Positions 29,782 through 36,094 of a stretch of DNA of 64,000 nucleotides are shown in pieces. The position numbers and the translations under genes are program-made. The stretch's first letter is position 1; the number at the start of each line of letters is the position of its first letter. The stretch is from Stictocephala bisonia (taxonomy: Eukaryota > Arthropoda > Insecta > Hemiptera > Membracidae): the NCBI GenBank assembly GCA_035578905.1, contig JAQJVL010002605.1, positions 1 through 64,000 of the forward strand, in the 5' to 3' direction. The notes below the pieces were generated by a model that saw nothing but the letters and a program-made list of their open reading frames with translations, was not told the origin of the DNA and did not search any database.

Positions 29782-30332
29782 TTATGTACGACTTTAGGTG
29801 ATCCATTTCCCTGCTTGTACGGCTTTAAGTAGTATCCCTCCCCCTTTTTGTAAGGCTTTAAATAGTAACCTTTACCTCGCCGCTTTGCGATCTTTTTCTT
29901 TTTACATACGCGTCGTCTCTTCATTGTACCTCCCAGCTTTTTCTTGGCATTCATAGCTGTTGTCACGGACCAAGCTGCGGCTCGTTCTGCTAACGAAGCG
30001 TCTGATGATTTAACCCTATTCCAAGCCTTATCGGCCAGCTGTTGATCCGGCAGTCTACGGTGTTGATTGTCACTATATTTGGAATATATAATGTCGTGCT
30101 CCTTACAGGCCTCGTCCAACTTGTTATTTCCCCGATCACCACGAGCTAACCTCTCCTTTAATTTGGTACCTGGACCACAGTACCTGTAACCTCCTGGCAG
30201 ATGAAGTTCAACTGGTAGTAGAACGATCCCTTTGTTGAGAGCTGAACTGGCAAAACTACCGACTGTCTCTAGTAGTCCGCACCCTTTGACTGTTGAATGA
30301 CGACTGATTTTTTTCTTGTTAACTCTCGGCAT
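29760..30332 (-). CDS. Phospholipase-A2-like, basic virion protein (190 aa)
   Basis: Start chosen at ATG 30330-30332 (MPRVNKKKISRHS). Calcium-loop motif YRYCGPGTKLK and active-site motif LDEACKEHDIIYSKYS (Cys-x-x-His-Asp) are intact, as in parvovirus VP1 PLA2. The C-terminal third is strongly basic (MKRRRVCKKKKIAKRRGK) with two KGYYLKPYKK/Q repeats and could bind DNA. In parvoviruses the enzyme permeabilises endosomes; the same is inferred here. Ends across the A10 run into the protease frame. Confidence 0.82.
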   Translation of the reverse strand: MPRVNKKKISRHSTVKGCGLLETVGSFASSALNKGIVLLPVELHLPGGYRYCGPGTKLKERLARGDRGNNKLDEACKEHDIIYSKYSDNQHRRLPDQQLADKAWNRVKSSDASLAERAAAWSVTTAMNAKKKLGGTMKRRRVCKKKKIAKRRGKGYYLKPYKKGEGYYLKPYKQGNGSPKVVHKKKKSLR

Positions 30333-30374
30333 TATAAAGATTAAATGACTGTCTCTATTCAAATTCAAGGGTTT

Positions 30375-31181
30375 TTATTCGTGTGATCTAACTCTAGTAG
30401 CTTCGTTTAAGAAATACGGTCGTACAATATGTTTGTCGGTCCACTCCTCTTTAGACAAACTGTGGATCTGATCTTGAGGTGGTAATATACGATAGTATAT
30501 ATCGTAAAGTAATGCGCTCATTGCTCGTACAAGATAATTTATAGTTACAGCGTCTTGCATCGTGACTGGATCACCCACAGAGGAAAGCTTTTTATCTCCG
30601 AAACCCCACTCATTAGCGGTCTGTTTAGGAATCCACTTTTCCCGTACCATGTTAAGAGATCCTGACAGGTAGTTTTGAGTCACTGCATCTTGAGGTTCAA
30701 CAGGATCTTTGACTGACGTTAATCGCATATTGTCAAACCCCCACCCGCTTTTAACCCTTTTCGGGATATTAGCCGTCAGGTATTTCTTTGTAACTACGTC
30801 TACATCATCTATTGGGTCGGCCACCTCAACCAACCGTTTTTTCCCAAAGTGCCAAAAGGTGCCGTATCTAGGTGGAACAAGAGAGTCTGCGTACAATTTA
30901 GTTGCAGCATCTTTTGCTTCAATAGGATTCTGAACATTTGCTATATACCTGTTTTTAGCATTAATGTATTTATCCTCGAATAATACACAATGTTCACCTA
31001 CAATCTTTAGACTGACTGCATCATTTTCACCTATTGCATCGCCTATATTTGCTAAAACTCTATTTTGCATATCATAGTTTCCTTCAGGAGTCAATTTAAG
31101 TCCTTCACCTCGTGCTCCTTTAGGCATAGCAGCAGCAGCACCTTTTTGAACTAACTGACGTCCGAACTTGTCGATAGACAT
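30375..31181 (-). CDS. Tail-fibre-like repeat protein (268 aa)
   Basis: ATG 31179-31181 (MSIDKFGRQL). After GLKLTPEGNYDMQNRVLANI come five repeats of the type (N/S)V-x-D/N-P-x(4)-D-A-V/A-T-x-x-Y-L, for example VKDPVEPQDAVTQNYL and VGDPVTMQDAVTINYL, spaced about 35-45 residues. This repeat is typical of phage and virus trimeric tail fibres. Likely an elongated surface or vertex protein for host binding, by analogy. No transmembrane segment. Broken homologue in Mav-1. Confidence 0.7.
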   Translation of the reverse strand: MSIDKFGRQLVQKGAAAAMPKGARGEGLKLTPEGNYDMQNRVLANIGDAIGENDAVSLKIVGEHCVLFEDKYINAKNRYIANVQNPIEAKDAATKLYADSLVPPRYGTFWHFGKKRLVEVADPIDDVDVVTKKYLTANIPKRVKSGWGFDNMRLTSVKDPVEPQDAVTQNYLSGSLNMVREKWIPKQTANEWGFGDKKLSSVGDPVTMQDAVTINYLVRAMSALLYDIYYRILPPQDQIHSLSKEEWTDKHIVRPYFLNEATRVRSHE

Positions 31182-31192
31182 TACGATAATGG

Positions 31193-32161
31193 TTACAAAA
31201 TAAAGTTATCAAAGTCTTTTATAATATCCGCCTCCTTGAGCTCCTCCAGAATGGCGATAATCTCATTATTGTGACCACTGTTACCTGCTTCTTTAGATGC
31301 TAACAACAGACGCAAACGATCAACCAATTCATTAGGGTCATCCCAGTACCGGTAGTCGACTTTGGATTTCTCAACTTCCATTAGCAAACCCTCTCCCAAC
31401 TTTGTTCTCTTGATAAATGGTGATAGTGGTTGACTTGGTCTTTTTCTAGACGCTGGAGAAGCATGTAGTAAGGGTAGTTTCTTCTTATTTTTTGGTGGAA
31501 ACATATTTGATATAATATTCGTGTACTTGTAGCCTCTGTTGGATTTTATTCCTCTGCCATCTTCACGCTTGTGAACACCAGTTGCCTCCAACATTTGCTT
31601 GTACACTTTTAAATCATTGTCGTTGAACGATCCACTCTGCGGATGTTTCTTGAAAATCAACTCAAACAGTCCAGGTGTTCCCTTGTATTCAACTCCATTT
31701 ATAATTATATCGTTATCGGAAAAGCTTACCGGATACGATCCCATTTTCCACTCGTTGCCATCATAGTGAATGCCGTAAGTGAAATCAGCTTCTTCCTTAT
31801 CGTCCGTTTGAATAAACTGAAGGTAGGTGCTTAACATGTCTCCAATGTTGTTTGCACGAATAAATGCGTCAAACTCTGACGCTAAAGACGGTCTTCCAGA
31901 TGCCTGCTCAGGCTCAAAAACCTCCTCCTCCCGCTCCTCCTCCACTTCCTCTTCATTCTCCTCTTTGGGCTCTTGCTTGATCTCTTTGGTAGCAACGACC
32001 TTCTTTGTCAACTGTTTTATTGGGTCAATCAACGGTTTGTACTGTACTTCCAACGAACGTTGTGTTTGAATTGAACTGCTTTTAATATCGCGCAACTTTT
32101 GCCTTATACTATCCTGCAACATCTTTATTTCTCGTATAAGATGTTCATCCTTGAACGTCAT
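31193..32161 (-). CDS. Coiled-coil plus conserved Maverick domain (322 aa)
   Basis: ATG 32159-32161. Residues 1-75 are a coiled coil (REIKMLQDSIRQKLRDIKSS). A Glu-rich stretch of about 30 residues follows. Residues ~125-215 hold the conserved domain WKMGSYPVSFSDNDIIINGV, YKGTPGLFELIFKKHP and RGYKYTNIISNMFPPK. The tail has YWDDPNELVDRLRLLLASKE. Both parts are shared with Mav-1. I associate the middle part with DUF8207-type proteins (from memory). Probably a structural protein. Confidence 0.78.
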   Translation of the reverse strand: MTFKDEHLIREIKMLQDSIRQKLRDIKSSSIQTQRSLEVQYKPLIDPIKQLTKKVVATKEIKQEPKEENEEEVEEEREEEVFEPEQASGRPSLASEFDAFIRANNIGDMLSTYLQFIQTDDKEEADFTYGIHYDGNEWKMGSYPVSFSDNDIIINGVEYKGTPGLFELIFKKHPQSGSFNDNDLKVYKQMLEATGVHKREDGRGIKSNRGYKYTNIISNMFPPKNKKKLPLLHASPASRKRPSQPLSPFIKRTKLGEGLLMEVEKSKVDYRYWDDPNELVDRLRLLLASKEAGNSGHNNEIIAILEELKEADIIKDFDNFIL

Positions 32162-32204
32162 CTTGTCGAATAACTAATTTCGAACATCACTTCCTTATTT
32201 ATTG

Positions 32205-32320
32205 AGTTTTCACAGTCCCTCCCCGCTGCATGCTTCAAGGAAGCTTTTACGGTAAGTGAATGCGACTCTGACGCTAAAGCCGCACTCTTGTGCTCCCATC
32301 CATATTCTTACGAAATCCCC
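32205..32320 (-). ncRNA. Double-hairpin element, decayed copy I
   Basis: CACAGTCCCTCCCCGCTGC (32209-32227) keeps the loop and one side of stem 1 of copies F-H. Downstream TCTGACGCTAAAGCCG and TGTGCTCCCATCC match copy F. Pairing is lost. Lies between the PPP1R15-like and coiled-coil genes. Confidence 0.4.
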
Positions 32321-32329
32321 TCAGGTTAT

Positions 32330-32545
32330 TTTTCTGTTTTCATGTTTTCCTGTTTTCCTGTTTTCCTGTTTTCCTGTTTTCCTGTTTTTCTGTTTTTCTG
32401 TTTTTCTGTTTTTCTGTTTTCCTGTTTTCCTGTTTTCCTGTTTTTCTGTTTTTCCGTTTTTCTGTTTTCCTGTTTCCCTGTTTTTCTGTTTTTCTGTTTT
32501 CATGTTTTCATGTTTTCCCGTTTTCCTGTTTTTCTGTCTTCAAGT
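32330..32545. repeat. TTTTCCTG/TTTTTCTG microsatellite
   Basis: About 25 imperfect 8-bp units. Its right edge supplies the last codons (KTEKQENGKT) of the PPP1R15-like gene. Confidence 0.97.
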
Positions 32546-32735
32546 CTTTCTGTTTCGCAATATGCAGCAAAAGAAGTGGGCCCAAAACTGTTGCTTCCAA
32601 CGTATCTATTCGCCTTTTAAAACGTAGCCTGTCTAACGTCATTTTTTGCACAATCAATGATTTACGATCCTCATTTATCGGTAGGTGGTACTCTCTAGTC
32701 ACAAGAGGCTGACTAAAACTAACCTTCAGCATCAT
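32508..32735 (-). CDS. PPP1R15/GADD34-like protein (75 aa)
   Basis: Start at ATG 32733-32735 (MMLKVSFSQPL), overlapping the end of the ATPase by 17 nt. The PP1-docking motif KVSF is at residues 4-7. After 27 residues comes DRLRFKRRIDTLEATVLGP, which matches the PPP1R15 core DRxRFxRRI-x(4)-E-x-x-L-x-P, at nearly the same distance from KVxF as in GADD34. In animals and in herpesvirus/asfarvirus relatives this core recruits PP1 to eIF2alpha-P and reverses translational shut-off. The C-terminal tail comes from the adjacent microsatellite. Homologue in Mav-1 at the same position. Confidence 0.65.
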   Translation of the reverse strand: MMLKVSFSQPLVTREYHLPINEDRKSLIVQKMTLDRLRFKRRIDTLEATVLGPLLLLHIAKQKDLKTEKQENGKT

Positions 32736-33423
32736 GTTGTAAAACTTTGACAAACTCGTCGAGTCCGACGCGGTATCTACCATCGTTGATGTTACGTTCT
32801 TTGTCCACTACAACGAACTTGTTCTTACCACTGTTCCATGCGGTGGCACACAACTCTTTGAATCCCCCATAAGACATGTCCGTATTTATATGATCATCGT
32901 ATATGTGTCTTAGATTTCTGTCATCTTGCTTAAACACAATAATAAAGTTTGCATTGTCTCTAATCAGCTGTTTGGGTATTCTACTGTATGTTTGACACAG
33001 GTAAAAAGTATCAACATTCTGGTGTCGTCCCATTGTAAAGTAGTTTCTGATGTTGTCTTGCTTTTCACATGCGACATCATCAAACACCATCACAGAGTGT
33101 TCCATCACCTCGTTTGGATGAATCACCTCACCGTTGTCTGTGAAAGGGAAATATCCTATACCGGGTATAGTCAGTAGTACCTTCTCTAGCAACTTATACT
33201 TTGGCTGATGGAGTGATTTTGAAAACACGTAGACATTTTCAAACTTTATTCCATTTGCATTAAACAACAAGTTTAACATTACATTAGTCTTGCCGGAATT
33301 TGAAGGTCCGCACATGATACATCGAACATGGTTTGGCAGCAGATCACTGTGTTTACTCCTTTCCTTCATATCTCCTCCACAGTATGTGTCATAGTTTACG
33401 ATAGGCAATTTGGGTGTTTTCAT
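32719..33423 (-). CDS. FtsK/HerA-type DNA-packaging ATPase, intact
   Basis: Start chosen at ATG 33421-33423 (MKTPKLPIVNYD). Walker A GPSNSGKTN, Walker B SVMVFDDVACEKQ, then FTMGRHQNVDTFYLCQTYSR and FKQDDRNLRHIYDDHINTDM. 234 residues, colinear with the Mav-1 ATPase. Genome packaging into preformed capsids. Its promoter lies inside the 3' end of the integrase gene. Confidence 0.94.
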   Translation of the reverse strand: MKTPKLPIVNYDTYCGGDMKERSKHSDLLPNHVRCIMCGPSNSGKTNVMLNLLFNANGIKFENVYVFSKSLHQPKYKLLEKVLLTIPGIGYFPFTDNGEVIHPNEVMEHSVMVFDDVACEKQDNIRNYFTMGRHQNVDTFYLCQTYSRIPKQLIRDNANFIIVFKQDDRNLRHIYDDHINTDMSYGGFKELCATAWNSGKNKFVVVDKERNINDGRYRVGLDEFVKVLQHDAEG

Positions 33424-33440
33424 CTTAATGTCTAAGCTCA

Positions 33441-33476
33441 AACTGAGTAATTCACACAAGTTCACTTTTATTTATC
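33441..33476 (-). promoter_or_regulatory. Likely promoter of Mav-2 ATPase
   Basis: TAAATAAAAG (first T at 33474) and TCAGTT (A at 33444), 30 nt apart, within the last codons of the integrase. Confidence 0.5.
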
Positions 33477-34378
33477 CACGAATTGTGAGTACCATCAAAG
33501 CCGAGCCACTTAACCAGCACTTTGTTACCCTTTCTCCTCAACACCTTTTCCACCAGGTATACGTCTCCGTGTCTGGTCTTGAGCAGTTCTTTTCCGTAAA
33601 AGCTTCCTTTAAGCATGTTGTTGCGGTAATCCTTTAGGTGATACGTAGTCGGTACAGTTGGACGTACCGCTTCCACAGTAAAAATCTCGTTTGTCCAGTT
33701 GGGTAGGTATCCCTTGTCGAAAACCTTTTTATACTTGCTTATCCTCACTTTGTCACCCACTTTAAACTCGATCTTTTCCTTCTTCTTATATTTTTGTCTA
33801 TTCTTGTTAATGTTTCGTCTGACCAAATCCTCGTTCTTTTTGTTCACCTCAAAAGGTGCCATGCCAATTGTTCTATGTTTCCTCGTGTTGTACTCTTCCA
33901 ACAGGTCGGGTAGGATTTTAATCCATTGGTAGTTGCCCAGTTCTGTGAATTTTCTCCACATTAGAGACTTGAGACTACGATTGAATCTCTCCACTATGGC
34001 TCCCTTCTTCTCGCTGTACACAGAGTAATGATTAATGTTGTGTTTCTTCATTAGCTTGGCGAATCCAGCGTTGTAAAACTCTTTTCCCATGTCGGTTTGC
34101 AGGTGCGTCATCCGATTCTCCTCCAAAACAGGTTGTATGGCCTTGACGATTTCCTGTCCAGACTTGTCCTTGACTGGTATTGCGTAAGCGTATTTGGTAA
34201 AGCAGTTGATTACTGTAAGAATGTACTTGTAACCCTTGTTAAACTTTGAGTATGGTATCATCTCCACCAAGTCAGCCTGATACAGATCGTCTATTCCTTT
34301 GACTTCCACAGGTCTGGTGGGAAATGTTCTTCTAGCTGGAGCGTGCAGCTCTTTGGCGATGATTTCTCTCACGTTCAT
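33452..34378 (-). CDS. Maverick integrase with chromodomain, intact (308 aa)
   Basis: ATG 34376-34378. DDE residues in YQADLVEMIPYSK, HLQTDMGKEFYN and GAIVERFNRSLKSLMWRKF. SH3-like VGDKVRISKYKKVFDKGYLP and chromodomain VEKVLRRKGNKVLVKWLGFD follow. Same length and layout as the Mav-1 enzyme. Responsible for the 6-bp target duplications seen at both elements. Confidence 0.96.
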   Translation of the reverse strand: MNVREIIAKELHAPARRTFPTRPVEVKGIDDLYQADLVEMIPYSKFNKGYKYILTVINCFTKYAYAIPVKDKSGQEIVKAIQPVLEENRMTHLQTDMGKEFYNAGFAKLMKKHNINHYSVYSEKKGAIVERFNRSLKSLMWRKFTELGNYQWIKILPDLLEEYNTRKHRTIGMAPFEVNKKNEDLVRRNINKNRQKYKKKEKIEFKVGDKVRISKYKKVFDKGYLPNWTNEIFTVEAVRPTVPTTYHLKDYRNNMLKGSFYGKELLKTRHGDVYLVEKVLRRKGNKVLVKWLGFDGTHNSWINKSELV

Positions 34379-34406
34379 AATTTGTATTAGATTGTGTCCA
34401 ATTCAT

Positions 34407-34442
34407 AACTGATTGAAATTGTTGTAAACCAAAGTATTTATT
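34407..34442 (-). promoter_or_regulatory. Likely integrase promoter, AATAAAT type
   Basis: AATAAATA (T at 34440) and TCAGTTATG (A at 34410), 30 nt apart. The same core is duplicated at 35267-35302. AATAAA could alternatively be the poly(A) signal of the 139-aa gene. Confidence 0.5.
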
Positions 34443-34455
34443 GGTTTTTAAGGGA

Positions 34456-34560
34456 TTCCACAGCCCCTCCCCGCTGCGGAAAGTGGATGCGTCTCTGACG
34501 CTAAAGCCGACCTTCTTCTTCTATTTGCTACCTCCTGCACTCCTGTGCTCCCATCCGTCT
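34456..34560 (-). ncRNA. Double-hairpin element, copy F
   Basis: Stem 1: TTCCACAGC (34456-34464) with GCTGCGGAA (34473-34481), loop CCCTCCCC; the single A-C clash is G-U on the minus strand. Stem 2 is displaced by an insert (GATGCGTCTCTGACGCTAAA). On the minus strand it precedes AATAAATA by about 14 nt. Confidence 0.5.
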
Positions 34561-34603
34561 TCTTACTCCACCATTACCTCACTCCTTGTTAATTTTAAGA
34601 TTT

Positions 34604-35023
34604 TTATTCCTCCATATCCCCCTCCCCCTCACTCGATTCAGAATCTGATGTTTCTTCCACAATAGGCGAATCTATATCAAAGTGATTAATTCTTTCCAGC
34701 GCTTTATTAGCATACAGGTCGCTATATAGCTTCAATGTGTTGATGTTAGTCAAATCCAGAGAGTGTTTAAAACAAACACACGACTGAGAAACCTTTATAC
34801 TATATTCATCCTCATTTATGCTCTGTTTGACATTCGGTAAAAAGCCATAAGCTAGAATATCCACTCTATCGTATTCGGATACATCAATCGTTCTGGAGTA
34901 CCTGTACACTGAAACAGTATCGACATTTTCCCCGTTCTTGTAGAACCTTAGGAGATTCGCATCATCACTACTGAACCCCTCAGTAGGATCGGGATTATTT
35001 AACACGATAAACACTTGACTCAT
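34604..35023 (-). CDS. Unknown acidic-tailed protein (139 aa)
   Basis: ATG 35021-35023 (MSQVFIVLNNPDP). No family recognised. Predicted beta-rich body with Tyr/Arg (VYRYSRTIDVSEYDRVD), then a strongly acidic tail (SDSESSEGEGDMEE) as in many DNA-mimic or nucleic-acid-associated viral proteins. The ATG overlaps the stop of the truncated integrase frame as ATGA, so translation may be coupled. No counterpart in Mav-1. Confidence 0.6.
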   Translation of the reverse strand: MSQVFIVLNNPDPTEGFSSDDANLLRFYKNGENVDTVSVYRYSRTIDVSEYDRVDILAYGFLPNVKQSINEDEYSIKVSQSCVCFKHSLDLTNINTLKLYSDLYANKALERINHFDIDSPIVEETSDSESSEGEGDMEE

Positions 35024-35238
35024 CTTGTGATGTTTACTCCTTCGTGTCTCAACTGGAAATGAGTACAGGTTGCTGAGATCGTGTATGTATAATCGAGTAT
35101 TACATCATCCTCTAGCAACGCAGGTGAACCTGAGTTAACCTTACGTGGGTTAATAAAACCCGGGTTTACAGGTCTGGTGGGAAATGTTCTTCTGGCTGGA
35201 GCGTGTAGCTCTTTGGTGATAATTTCTCTCACGTTCAT
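35020..35238 (-). pseudogene. Duplicated integrase N-terminus fused to new sequence
   Basis: The first 23 codons (MNVREIITKELHAPARRTFP...) and 140 bp of upstream sequence duplicate the integrase promoter and start at 34310-34450, with few changes. After FPTRPV the frame runs into unrelated sequence and ends at the ATG of the 139-aa gene. The result is a second integrase-type promoter in front of that gene with a 72-codon leader frame. Confidence 0.75.
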
Positions 35239-35315
35239 AATTTGTATTGGATTGTGTCCAATTCATAACTGATTGAAATTGTTGTAAACCAAAATATTTA
35301 TTGGTTTTTAAGGGA

Positions 35316-35372
35316 TTCCACAGCCCATCCCCGCTGCGGAAAGTGGTAGCCGACCTTCTTCTATTTGCTACC
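35316..35372 (-). ncRNA. Double-hairpin element, copy G
   Basis: Stem 1: TTCCACAGC (35316-35324) with GCTGCGGAA (35333-35341), one minus-strand G-U, loop CCCATCCC. Stem 2: GGTAGC (35345-35350) with GCTACC (35367-35372), perfect. Confidence 0.6.
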
Positions 35373-35403
35373 TCCTGCACTCCTGTGCTCCCTCAAGTGT
35401 GTT

Positions 35404-35844
35404 TTATTTTTTATAAAAAGTGAAGGAAACTAGAGAATGAAATTTTTTCCGCAGTCTCTTTTCTTGCACCATGTGTTTTTCCATTTCTAAATCTGCAAGT
35501 TTTCTTTTGCGACAGTTCCTGTTGTAATGAATGCCACGTACAAAGTTCTTTAGGTCCATCCAATCCACAGTGTCGAGGTACGCCTGGAGATAATCCTGTT
35601 CCGAACTTATCGACTTCCAATGCTCCTCAATTATTGGATTTACTTCACTCATAAACTTCATGTCCTCTTCGTGCCATTTCCATTCGTATTCGTCACGTGG
35701 TTGAGCATACCATCTATTTCCAATGCCATGTTCTCGCCACATAAAGTCCTTGTAGAGTTCCCACCCGTCTTGCTTGACGACTGGGTTGTAGTCACCGTCC
35801 AGGATGGGTGCTTGTTCAGAAGTAGCGTCGGATTCTCCGTACAT
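35404..35844 (-). CDS. Unknown protein with basic C-terminus (146 aa)
   Basis: ATG 35842-35844 (MYGESDATSEQAP). Trp-rich middle (FMWREHGIGNRWYAQPRDEY), helical acidic part (EDMKFMSEVNPIIEEHW) and a basic tail (RKRKLADLEMEK, KRLRKKF) that could be a nuclear-localisation or DNA-binding region. No family recognised. Its promoter is nearly identical to that of the polymerase, so it is probably expressed at the same time. Confidence 0.6.
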   Translation of the reverse strand: MYGESDATSEQAPILDGDYNPVVKQDGWELYKDFMWREHGIGNRWYAQPRDEYEWKWHEEDMKFMSEVNPIIEEHWKSISSEQDYLQAYLDTVDWMDLKNFVRGIHYNRNCRKRKLADLEMEKHMVQEKRLRKKFHSLVSFTFYKK

Positions 35845-35862
35845 GTTGATAGCCTCTGGGAC

Positions 35863-35897
35863 ACTGACGATCGCTGTGAGTGAGGTGTATTTATACC
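35863..35897 (-). promoter_or_regulatory. Promoter of the 146-aa gene
   Basis: GGTATAAATACACCTCACTC (T at 35895) with TCAGT (A at 35865), 30 nt apart. The stretch from the box to CTCACA is shared with the polymerase promoter at 41202. Confidence 0.78.
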
Positions 35898-36007
35898 TGG
35901 TATTCAACCTGGAAGGTTGATTGGGCGTTGCCGGTTTTTGAAGGTCGATTGGGCGTTGTCGGTTCTGGAAGGTCTATTGGGCGTTGCGGGTCATTGCTTT
36001 TACGGGA

Positions 36008-36064
36008 TTCCGCAGCCCCTCCCCGCTGCGGAAAGTGGTAGCCGACCTTCTTCTATTTGCTACC
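36008..36064 (-). ncRNA. Double-hairpin element, copy H
   Basis: Stem 1: TTCCGCAGC (36008-36016) with GCTGCGGAA (36025-36033), nine Watson-Crick pairs, loop CCCTCCCC. Stem 2: GGTAGC (36037-36042) with GCTACC (36059-36064), perfect. Located between the end of the polymerase gene and the 146-aa gene. Confidence 0.62.
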
Positions 36065-36094
36065 TCCTGCACTCTTGTGCTCCCACCCATCTCC

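Noticed and set aside
32256..32712. Phe/Cys-rich and Lys/Glu-rich frames
   Set aside because: Translations of the TTTTCCTG microsatellite.
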